A DNA stretch of 24,981 nucleotides. Source: Stereocaulon alpinum. Lineage: Eukaryota > Ascomycota > Lecanoromycetes > Lecanorales > Stereocaulaceae. The notes under the pieces were generated by a model, which saw nothing but the letters and a program-made list of their open reading frames with translations, searched no databases and was not told the origin of the DNA. A program made the translations under genes and the position numbers. The stretch spans positions 1 to 24,981 of the forward strand of contig JAEUBA010000208.1 of assembly GCA_018257865.1 (NCBI GenBank). The letters run 5' to 3'. Below are positions 9,150 through 19,118 of the stretch, one piece after another (position 1 is the stretch's first letter; every line of letters begins with the position of its first letter).

Positions 9150-12100
9150 ACTCTTCAACTAGTACTATAGTATTAGTAAGCTGATCTATAGTCCTCTATT
9201 TATTAAATTATACTTCGAAACCTTTCTATCTTACTAAGTATTACGTAACTATCTTCCTACCCTTACGCACTATACGTTTATTTAGAAGCCTTTTAATATA
9301 ATAGGACTTCCATTTATCGGTATCTCCTTCGACGAAGACTGAAGGAGGATATATAGGTTATTCCCTACTAAAGGGATCAGCTGCGGTAGCAGGTACTGGT
9401 TCTAACTAAGCTATAGTAAAGATATTATAAATCCTCTAATATTCGGGGATATTAAGGCGGTATACTAGGCGGCTGACTTAATCTAGGATCTTAAAAGGAC
9501 TAGCGTACTATTAACCGTATTTTCTTCTAGTGATAGCGGTAGTAGGAATATTATATCCTTTATAAAGGTATAGAAGCACTTTATTACTAGGCTTTATAAA
9601 TATTAGTTAGTGCTTCCTATTATAGTAGTATTTTTATATTATAGTAGTAAAGGCGATTACGTCTACAGCTTCTTTTCTAGCGACTACTTTTATATCGAAA
9701 TCTCCTTTCTTATAACTAACCTTAATAAGGTCTAGAGCTTAATTAGGCTCGAATCTATAGGCGATATTATAGGGAGTCCTTCTAGTAGTTATTAATAATA
9801 ATCTATTAAGCCTAGCTTGTAATTTAGGTAGTACCTCCGGCTAGGCGGTAGGGTCCTTTAAGGTATAGATATAATATTATAGAGCTATCTCGACTATCTA
9901 ATTAGTCCTCTCGCTTATTCTATTAGTCTGTAGGTGATACGCCGTAGAGTAGAGTAGCTTAATATAAAGCTGCTTAAATAATTCCTTCTAGAAGTCTAAG
10001 AGAAATTTCGGATCTCTATCTAAAATAATAGCCTTTGGCAGTCCCCAGTTAATTAGGAGCAGTCGTTAAAGTAAATAGTCTGTCTAATCTCTAGCAGAAA
10101 ACGTTGTTTTGCTAGTAAGGAGTGTAATAAGCTTACTAAACTTATAGGTAACTATTATAATACAGTCTTATCTATCCTTACTAAGGGGTAACCTAAGGAT
10201 GAAATCTATTACTAGCGTATAGAAAGGTACCGGTGGGGAGTTAATAATTTATATACTACCGTAGGGGAGATGTCGGCGTGTCTAAAAGACCTGATATTAT
10301 AGGTAATATTATAGGTATTCTCGAAGGAGCTTAGATAGTCTACGAATATACTACGACGAGGAAATATATTTATAGTATTAGGTAAAGCCTAGATATCTAT
10401 CTCCGTATCCGACCTTAAGGACGTCAGCTACTACTAATAGCGGAATATAGAGTCGTTAGTAACCGGTAGCCTTATTAATATAGTAGATTAGAAATTCTAA
10501 TAATAAGCTCGTAGACGTTTCTCTTTCGAAGCGTAGCTTTGCTACGTTTTTACTAAGTTCTTCGTTTAAGCAGATTTGCTTTTTAATACGCTACCAGCCT
10601 AAGTTATTATTATATCCTTCTAGGATTCTCTTCCTAAAGTCCTTACTTATTTCTACTAGGGTAGCAGCGTACTGGTAGACGGGTATAACGTTAGAGGACG
10701 CGTAGTATAAGGTATTAAGCTTAGACCTATCTAAAGTATAGTTTAATTTATTTAAACTTACTAGGCGAGAAAGGGTATTAGGGATAATATTTTGCTTCCC
10801 TAGCTTATATTTTATATCTAAGTTAAAACGCTGGAAGAATTTAGATATATAAATAAGGCGTAGATTTATCTTTTAAGCTGCTAAAGTATTAAGTATCTTC
10901 TACGTAGCGATTTCTACTATTACCGAATAGTTAGTTAGGATATATATTATCGTAGATTCTACTATATATCGAACTTTCTTTAGGACCTAGACTAGTCTAG
11001 CTACTTCCAGCTCGGTAGGCTAGTAGGACTTTTCTACGGTAGTAAGCAGCCTGTTAAGGAATAGTATAGGCCTAACCTTATTATTAATTAGGTGATATAC
11101 GCAGGCGCCGAACCCGAATTCTTTTAATACGTCTATATTAATATAGAGGTGGATTTTACTATTAAAATAGATTAGGGTAGTAGGCCTAGATAACAGATAC
11201 TATAGCGTTTTAAATACTTTCTGTTCCGTAGGTATAGGCGGTCTAAGCTGAGTACGGCGTATATAGACTCGCCTAGGATTACCCTTCCCTTAAGGGGATA
11301 TCTTTAACAGCGATATCTTTCGGTCCTATAAAGGCTAGCTGACCTATACGTAGCGAGGGATATAATTTCGTAAGTACCCTATCAGCCTAAGGTACGTTTC
11401 GAGGGTACTTAGCGTTAACGGGAACTTCAGCTTTAAGATAGCTTCTAGCTTCTCTTTAGTAGTAGATAGTCCTAGGGAGTCTATACGTTATCCTAGAAGT
11501 TTAATAGAAGGGTACCTAATATAAGACTTAGTCGGCTTAACCGAAATTCCTTTCTATAGGAATAAGGCGAAAACCTTATATAGGTATTCCTTATACTCGC
11601 TGAGAGTTTTTAAAGTAATTACGATATTATCGACGTAGGCTCTTACGAAGTTACGGTAGGGGCGAAGTACTCTGTCGATCTCTCGTTAGACGTAGGCTAT
11701 TAATCCTTTATAACCTATAACTAGTACGCGGAAAGTCTCTTACCCTTAATATATAATAACTGTTAGATAATATCTATATTCTAGTAATACTCGCTATTAG
11801 TAGAAGAACGAAGTATAGTCGATAACTATAATATACCGATATCCTAAGACTATTGTAATAATATCGCTTTAGAGGGGAAGTAGGTAAGTATTAGGCTGTA
11901 TTATCTTATTAAGCTTTCGGATATCTACTACTGCTCTACCTTTACGTTCGCCGTTAGCTAAGGTACGCTAGACTATAAAGACTAAGTAGCTAAATAGCGT
12001 TAATTTAGTAGTCTACTTAAGTCTCCCTTAGTTATATAGCTTATCGAACGTTTTATTAATAACCTTTCTATCTTTCTCGCTGAGGGGGTAGGTTTTAGCG

Positions 12101-13100
12101 GAGCTATTAACCTTTTCTTCCTATCCTAGCTTAAGTAGGATCCTTATCTAACGGTCTTAGGGAATATTAACGAATCTAGAGTCTTCCTAAAGCTTAGGAT
12201 ACGAAGCGACTACTTATACTAACTGAATTATAGCAGGGTTATAAGGAGAGCTATATATAGTAATACTATTAGGTAGTATAGTCTTAGTAGGCTTCGCTTT
12301 AACTGTAGTAGCTTCCTACGATACTATCTTAACCGAAGCAGCTACACTCGCTAAAGCTAGGTAAGCAGTAGTAGCTTTTAGCACTTATCGAGTCTATCCG
12401 TATTATCGATACTTCTTCGGAGGCTTCGCAGCCAACTCAGCTACTTCTAGAGTAGTAAGGTAATAACTATCGTACGGCAGCTTAGTAATATAGCCTAGAC
12501 GAGTTTTCTTCGTAACTAATACTAGTATAGAGGACTCGTTTCTAGCTAGGATCGAGTCGATAGAAGAGTCTATAATATAAGTATAGAGTATTAGTTTAGA
12601 CTAATTTAGCTTAAAGAGTAGGTCTTATTCTTAGAGCTATATGTGATAGTTAACTAGAATTATTACCTATTCACCTAGTTTAACTAGTATATCGTTCGTT
12701 ACCTTTACTACCTTTCGGACTCTAGTACCTCGTAGCTTAATATCGACTGGAATTCGTATATTATAGCTTATAACGTAGGCGTGCCGTTTTATTATAATAA
12801 TATCGATTCCTTCGGGCCCTATAGTATCTATTCTAATTAACATATTTGCTCTAAGGTTATCAACTAGATACACGTCGACTATAATTTTAGCAAGTATAGG
12901 CTCGCTAATATTAGACTTCCTAGGTAGGAGGAGAGGTATTCGTACGTACTCCGCAATAGAGTATCGAGTCTCGCTGATACCTTTAACTATTAATAGACTT
13001 TCTATAGTCCTAATTTCAGCGTAGGGTATCTATACTTTTAGAAAGCGCCTATTACCTAGGGTGATAGGATAACTAGTGTCTAGGTATACTTCTTAGGGTA
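9150..13100 (-). pseudogene. Gypsy pol: protease, RT, RNase H, integrase, chromodomain
   Basis: Broken polyprotein frame on the minus strand. Protease: DTS at 13072-13080 in the active-site position, followed by VDVYLVDNLRANMLI; the stretch 12667-12873 remains open for 68 codons. Reverse transcriptase: KGRAVVDIRKLNK and YIIVIDYTSFFY (about 11970-11800), and YVDN at about 11626-11637 in place of the catalytic YVDD box. RNase H: YINIDVLKEFGFGA (about 11120). Integrase: DRDPKF at 10003-10020, YHLQTN near 9925-9940 and SERTN with the third acidic residue near 9905-9915. Chromodomain: YYIKRLLNKR then YLVR and KGF (about 9310-9190). The Trp and Gln sites now read TAG, and the second RT aspartate reads Asn. 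The gene is dead. Confidence 0.9.
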
Positions 13101-13289
13101 TACCTTCCTAAGAATATTAGACCAGAGCTGTAATATAATACCAATTTCGAAAGCTAGTTCTAGTAATACGTTCGGTATAATCGACTTTTAATTAAATAAC
13201 GCGAGGACTAGATTTCGGTTCCTCTGAAGCGGCGTAGTAACCCTTACGGGTAGGAGATATATCAGTTCCCTACTTTCGCTTCTATTAGC

Positions 13290-14650
13290 TTGAAGTACGG
13301 TGTTCGTCTCTTACGTATTAGTAGAGTTTATTTCTGGAGGCGAACGTTTTCGTATATATCTAGTATATTCTATCTACTAGTCTAACGAAGAAGCTATAAG
13401 CTTCTGCTTCTAGCTCGAACTGCTCCTTAGAAGGTTCTTCGTTGTAGTACTTAAAGTCTTAGGGCTCCTTAGACTCCTCAGTAGCAGGGGCGTAGCTGCT
13501 ATATTCGTTATTACTTTTATCTCTATAATAGACTCTAGCAGCTTTCTACTGGAAGTTATTTCGATTCCTATTACTAAAGTTTTGGTAAGGCTTTCCGTTT
13601 CCAGCGTAGGAGTTTTTACCTTAGAAAGGCTTCGACTAGAAAGGCTTTAACTAGTACTGCGGTCTCGCTAAATTTAACCCGCTTACTTATCCTCTAGCTA
13701 TCTATAGAGGCTGTCGCAGGGCTGGTAGACTTTCTCTTAGAGAGTATTAGTTTTAGGACGAGAACTGCAGTTATTTATTAGCTTAGTAGTTCGAATTCCT
13801 ATAGTTACCGCTACTGTAGCTGTTAGAGTAGCCTTAATAAGGCTACTGCTAGTCGCTACGTTAGAAGGGCGCTGAAGAATACTAAGGCTTAGAAAATCCT
13901 CCTTAACGAGTAGTATACTAACTAGATTATCCGCCTTTATTAATAGCCTTATTTACGACTCTTCGAGTCGCTTTATCCTCTTCCACTGCAAGCTTATACT
14001 AGATATACCGTTTAGTATCGAGTTACTCTAGAAACGAGTATACCGATATACTTACCGTAGGCTAGGGAATAGCGTTTTAGAAGCTAGGTGCTAGGTTATT
14101 CTATACTACTATTAACTAAGTATTTCCTAGCTCCGCTGCTTATATATAGCGGAAGATAGACTAAGTAAATTCCCTAGGGTCCGTATTACTTAAGGTATCG
14201 CTTATTATAAACTTCTCTAAGTATATTAATTTCACTACTTCGCCGGTATCTTCTTTAAACCGTCGAATTAAGAGCTTTATCTATTATTTAAGGTTTACTA
14301 TTTTAAGTACGATACGTTCGAACTCTGATAGCTCTGCTGTATACTATATTATTATAGTACCTTTTAGGTAGCTGAGAATAACTCTTAGGACTTATTCTTT
14401 ATTAAACCGTCTCTTTATTTCCTTAAGTCTGTTAACGAAGATAAATATGTCTTAGAATATTATATACTTCTCTCTAACTACTAGACCGTCTCCTTCTGCT
14501 CTAGGATTAAAGAAGCTAATATTATTAGGACGTAAGGGTAGAGGGCGTCTAGGCAGTACTTTAGCTTACTAGGGTATAAGAGTACTACCGCCGCCGCCTA
14601 GGGGGCGGTTATTATAGCTACCGCAGAGTAGAGACTGCAGTGCTCTCTAT
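13290..14650 (-). pseudogene. Gypsy gag with C2H2-like zinc finger
   Basis: Upstream of protease on the minus strand, a capsid-like region is readable at about 14470-13990: VNRLKEIKRRFNKE, then YTAELS.FER, IKLLIRRFKEDTG and DSYSFLE-type helices that match fungal Gypsy Gag proteins. At 13300-13375 follows a finger-like stretch, TKTFASRNKLYQYVRDEH in the best-fitting frames, with the spacing of a classical C2H2 finger rather than a CCHC knuckle; its Cys and two of its His positions now read Tyr or other residues. Stops occur throughout. Between about 14650 and 15780 (5' leader and start of gag) no motif is clear. Frame changes between segments are not resolved. Confidence 0.6.
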
Positions 14651-15809
14651 TATTATTCAGTGAATCCGGTGTTATTAAAGTTGTTAGGGTCTGGCGGACT
14701 ATATAGAGGTGGTTATACGCTAGTATTACTAGTACGTCGTTCCTAAGATATACCTACTAGAGGGGTATTTCGAATAATCTCCTCTATAGTCGCTGAATCG
14801 CGGCGAGAGCTAATAGGCGGAGTAATTATAAGGTAGTATATATACTCCTCGAACGATTTAACGTTAGCACGGAGCGAGGCTTTATCGACTATCTACCTAG
14901 AATCCTAGGCTACTAGGGTAGCGATCTCTTCTACTACGGAGCTCTCTCAAGAAGCTACTGCAGAACCCGTACGAGTAGTCCTTTTTACAGGTGCTTATAG
15001 AGGTATATTTAATAGCCTAGTATAGCTAGACGTAATATATACTATAATAATATAAAGACTTTCAGAAATAATACTAGTATAACTATAACTACTTTTAAGG
15101 AAAGACTCTAACTGATACGCAGCAAGTATAGTATTTTGGTTAAGATCTAACGCCTATAATAATAATAACGACGGTGATAGGGAAGCTAGATTTTCGACTT
15201 CTTTACGAATTAGATAACGACGCTACGAGAACGAGGAAAATAGCTGCTAATAACAATTAATAGCTATAGAGAATAACTAAGGATTAAGGTAGGGGAAATA
15301 TAGTAGAAAGTAGTTACTACTTCCCTATTTTCTTACCTGAAGACGTAACTTCCGATCCTAGGATTAGAAGCTGCGGATTAGAAGGTGCTGTTTCTGATTT
15401 CGCTCCTATATAATACAGCGAGTAGTAGCTTTAATTTGCTTAATTACCCTAGGATAACTTAGTATAGCCTTGCTCTTTATATAGTATTTACAGTCTCTAT
15501 AGGCTAGTAGCGGGGCTCTGTAGGTAGCTAGCCGTAGGTTATTAAGACGAGTTGATTATACTTCAGCTCGGTCTAAGCTTATAGTTACGGTATAGTAGGA
15601 GTAGGATATCGACTTGTACTAGGTGGTCTTATTTGCGGAATTAGGGTACCCAAAAGGCTTGGGGGTTGGTGGAGGACTAGTGTTACTGCTAAGTAGCTAG
15701 TATAGACTATCGGTGCCGAAGGCTAGTATAGAAGGCTGGTAGTAGGATCGTACTATAGCTGCGATAGATAGTACTGCTTATAGCTTAAGCCTAACCCGTT
15801 ACTACTATT

Positions 15810-15962
15810 TACAACGTATTAGTAAGGAATTAGTATATAATGAATTAGTTACTAAGTCTAATTCTACTTGCGAGAGCTATTTCAAATGTGTGCTAAGGCG
15901 GGCCTCAGCCCTACGTTACCGTAGTATAATATAATACAATAGTATAAGGCTATATCATAACA
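15810..15962 (-). repeat. Gypsy 5' LTR
   Basis: 153-bp partner of 8746-8898. Its ends on the plus strand are tacaacg and cataaca, the latter closer to the ancestral CA terminus. It should hold the element promoter, but RIP has removed most recognisable signals. No clear primer-binding site is seen just inside it. Confidence 0.92.
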
Positions 15963-15967
15963 GCTCC
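15963..15967. repeat. Target-site duplication, right (gctcc)
   Basis: Repeats 8741-8745 exactly and flanks the right LTR. Joining the two flanks at this word restores continuous Copia sequence from the pol stop region into the Copia LTR. Confidence 0.8.
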
Positions 15968-18266
15968 TATTTAAAACCGGCGGTAGTAAGGTAGCCTACT
16001 ATCTAAGCTCCCTACTAATTACGCTTATAGCTAGTCCTAGCTTATCTTAGAAAAGGTAGAATTTATTAAGAGCGAAAGCCTTAGTTATACCGTTAGTAAC
16101 TATATTAGTAGTATTATAATATTATAAGGTTAATTCGCTAGTTTTAGATATTATTTCGCGTATAAAATAAAACTTATTACGTATATATTTAGTATATTAG
16201 TAGTTAATTAATTTACTAGCTAATTTAATAGTAGCCTAGTTATCTCCTATTAGCTTAATAGACTTTATATCCTTTTTATTATAGCTAATCCCTTATAGTA
16301 ATTCGCTAAGGAAGAGAGATTCTTTAGTAGTATTATATTCGGTAATATATTCCGCTTCTATAGTTAAATTAGTATAGAGAGTTTAAAGCTTACTAAACTA
16401 GCTAATTAGTCTATTCTATAGTTAAAAGATATAGCCTAACGTTATATAGAAAGTATCTCTATTATCTAATTATAATACGTCTATCTAACCGAGTAATTTA
16501 CCTTTTAGATTAACGCCTTTAGTAATATCTCTAGGTCTATAGCGTAGTCTAACGTTAGTAGTACCCGCTAAATATTTAATTTAGGGTTAGTTAGGGTTAA
16601 TTCGTTTTACTAAATTAAGGTACTCGCTAGTAGGGTTAATAGAGAAACGTCTACTTTTTCCGAATATAAAAGCTAATTCTAGACGTATTATTATTAAAAA
16701 CTATTATAATTCTCCTACTAAGGCGCGATAGACCTCCGCCTTAGTACGGTCTACTATATATTTATTAGGTACTCTAACTAAGTCGTTACCTTTATCTATT
16801 AGTAAGGTAACTAGGTAGTAGGATTCTATCTCTACCTAAGTAATAATACGCTTAGCGTATAAAGTCTAATTAATATAGATAGTATAGTTAGGGTAGTTTT
16901 AAATTATTACTATCCTTAGATACTAGTTAACGTTACTAAGATATTTTATTCTAAATTATTAGTCTAAATTTTATTTAAATTCGGCGATTATAGCCTTATT
17001 AGGTCCGTATATAAGGATATTATTACTATAAAATATAATTATTATACTATTTTCGCTAGTAAATATAGAGTAGTCTTTAACTAGCCTAGTATAGCCTAGG
17101 GACTCTATAAATTAGCGGACGGTTTTATACTATTCGTAAGGAGACTACTTAAGGCTATATAGGGCGCGCTATAATTAGTAGGTATTTATAGGATTACCGT
17201 TAATAAAGCTATAAGGCTACTTAACCTATACTTCCTCCGTTAGTAAAGATTTAAGGAAGGCGGTAATAATATTAGACTATTCTATTTTATAGTCGTATTT
17301 AGTATATAGTACTATAAGAATTCGTACTACGGTACCTTTAACTATACTTAAATAAGTCTTATTATAGTTAAGACCTTTAATCTACCTAAATCCCTTAACT
17401 ACCTAGCGAGCTTTATACTAAGTAATCTCTCTATTAGGATCTAGCTTATAAGTAAGGACCTAATATCTAAGTAAGACCTTCCGTCCCTTAAGAATAGGAG
17501 CTAGTATATCCTAAGTTACTATCTTTTCTAATAAGGTTAGCTTATCTTAGAAAGCTACTATCTATTTTTCTTTATTAGGGCTACTTAGGGCCTTATAAAT
17601 ATTAGTAGGTATAAGAGGTATAGGGTTAGCTTTAGCCTTATATAATCTAGTAGTAACTCTTACTACGAATCCCCTATTAAGTTACCTATAATTAGGCTTC
17701 GCTTAAACGCGTATTCGCGTCTAGCGAATATTTAGATTAGTATTTACTTCCGGCTATTACGGAGTTATAGTAGCCTAGGGACCTTCGGTCTTCTTAGAAG
17801 TCTACTCTAGCGTCTCGAATACGTTATTATTAGATAAGTTATTATTATTAGACGAGGAGTTAGATTTATCTAAATCGATATTCGTAACGTTAGGATTATT
17901 CGAATCGTTTTCGTCCGAATTATTTATATTCGAATTACTTATTAGATCGACGTCTATAATAGCGGTTACGTTAGCTATTTACTTTACTTAATTAGGTTAG
18001 TAGTTATAGTTAGCGAATTTTATTACTCTATAGTTAGTAATTTTTATCGCTTTATTAATAAGTTAATAGTAAAGAATTCCTAGGAGTCGTTTTTATTAAA
18101 AGACTCTTCTTCGCCTACCCCTATAGTTTTACTATTAATATAGGAGTCTAGCTCCTATCTTACCTAAGAGGATTTAAATATACGTTTTCCTTATATATCT
18201 CGAAAGCGGTATTAATTATTATAGAAACCGTAGCTAAGAAATTTAGCCTTAGTAGCCCTATTACTA
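15968..18266 (-). mobile_element. Ty1/Copia element, 5'-truncated, RIP-mutated
   Basis: Minus-strand Copia pol remnant. From right to left: the end of integrase with KAKFLSYGFYNN...YRFRD (18196-18245); reverse transcriptase with ALYSLK.SP.E at 17131-17165, the place of the YGLKQSPREW motif; a degenerate active-site box YSNNILIYG at 17013-17030; SINPTSEYLNLVKRI and YLAGTTN (about 16640-16560); and RNase H with EAEYI at 16345-16362, then GDN.ATIKLAS. The frame ends near 16000. Most of integrase, gag and the 5' LTR are missing; the element stops at about 18266 against telomere-associated sequence. Gln and Trp codons read as TAG/TAA. The Gypsy element lies between this part and its 3' LTR at 8516-8740. 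Confidence 0.87.
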
Positions 18267-18271
18267 ATTCC

Positions 18272-18298
18272 GAGCTGATCTCGAATCGAGAACAGCTC
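18272..18298. repeat. Imperfect palindrome at start of copy A
   Basis: gagctg and cagctc flank a central tctcgaatcgaga core, making a near-complete 27-bp palindrome. A related half (atcgaatcgagaacagctt) follows at about 18333-18352. The same structure opens copy B. Confidence 0.65.
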
Positions 18299-18540
18299 AA
18301 ACCCTATACAAATTTTAGTACCAGTCTAGCAAAATCGAATCGAGAACAGCTTAGACTTTAAATCGTGGTCGTTCTATATCTAGTAGTAAACTTTTAAAAA
18401 CAAAAATATAGGAAATGTTCGCCTTAGCGAGCTCTACAACATACAGGTCTAATATATATAATTCAGATATATAGATAAAAAGTTATTAATATTGCAAGAA
18501 AGTTGGATTCTGATGTTCCTAACCTTAATTCTAGCGGTCG

Positions 18541-18900
18541 ATCTCCCGAGCCTAATTTTCGACCTTCTTCCTCAACCCTGAATATTATTATAAAATTATA
18601 AAAATTATATAATCTAATAGAAGAAGAGAAGGGCTTTCTAACGCACTAAAAATTATAATATTCGGCCGGGGGGTTGCTAGGGAATCGGGGTTATAAGTAG
18701 GGGGCTTTCCTTACCCGCAGTCTACCTCCTAGGCCTAGAGATCAACCTTCTTCCCTAAACCTAGATATTATTATAAATTTACGAAAAATATACGACCTAA
18801 TAGAGAAAGAGAAGGGCTTTCTAACGAGCTAAAAATTATAAAATTCGGTCTGGTAGTTACTTAGAAATTAGGGTTATAAGTAAGAGGCGCTCCTTACCTA
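18541..18900 (+). repeat. Two ~182-bp subrepeats in copy A
   Basis: The stretch beginning near 18541 is repeated with a 182-bp period: accttcttcc occurs at 18563 and again at 18745, and gagaagggctttctaacg and a gggttataagta word recur at matching places. The same pair is present in copy B at about 20731-21100. Confidence 0.75.
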
Positions 18901-18908
18901 CTATCTTA

Positions 18909-19020
18909 CCCCCCCGCCCCTCGGCCACCTCGCCCCCCCGCCACCGCCTCGCCACCTCGCTACCTCGCTACCTCGCCGCCTCGCCACCTCGCCGCCTCGC
19001 CACCTTGCCACCTTGCTACT
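18909..19020 (+). repeat. 8-bp minisatellite (gccacctc)n, copy A
   Basis: A strongly GC-rich island in AT-rich surroundings, made of units gccacctc with variants gctacctc, gccgcctc and gccacctt. It ends about 30 bp before the TATA box of the OrsD-like gene. Copy B has a shorter version (21274-21310). The variants are mainly C-to-T changes. Confidence 0.85.
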
Positions 19021-19050
19021 TTCTAGAATATTCACTTAATAATTTAAACT

Positions 19051-19118
19051 TATATAAGACTCCTCTCTTCCCCCTTCTTCCTAACTTCTTCTCTATCACT
19101 TCTCTATCTACTTTAGCT
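19051..19118 (+). promoter_or_regulatory. TATA box and CT-rich leader of telomere-linked gene A
   Basis: tatataag at 19051-19058 is followed by about 55 bases of almost pure pyrimidine and then the ATG at 19119. This is a common fungal core promoter and leader arrangement. It is conserved in copy B (tatataag at about 21357-21364). Confidence 0.55.

Larger units (their letters stand above)
8746..15962 (-). mobile_element. Ty3/Gypsy chromovirus, full length, RIP-inactivated
   Basis: A 7,217-bp LTR retrotransposon read on the minus strand, bounded by 153-bp LTRs and a gctcc target duplication. Order from right to left: 5' LTR, gag (about 14600-13290 with a C2H2 finger), protease (about 13090-12700), reverse transcriptase (about 12100-11250), RNase H (about 11170-11070), integrase (about 10650-9700), chromodomain (about 9310-9150), polypurine tract and 3' LTR. 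Integrase after RNase H makes it Ty3/Gypsy, and the C-terminal chromodomain makes it a chromovirus. All coding frames are broken by stops at former Trp and Gln codons, so it cannot transpose on its own. A primer-binding site next to the right LTR is not recognisable. Confidence 0.93.

Noticed and set aside
12667..12873. 68-codon minus-strand frame as a separate gene
   Set aside because: It is in line with the Gypsy protease region and is only a stretch of pol that happens to lack stops.
8899..15809. CRISPR-like or tandem arrays in the AT-rich block
   Set aside because: Recurrent short words (tagtagta, ctatatata) come from RIP and give no regular repeat-spacer period.
16581..16600. Interstitial telomere-like words (ttagggttagttagggttaa)
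   Set aside because: They fall in the minus-strand Copia reading frame between reverse transcriptase and RNase H and are explained by coding sequence plus RIP.
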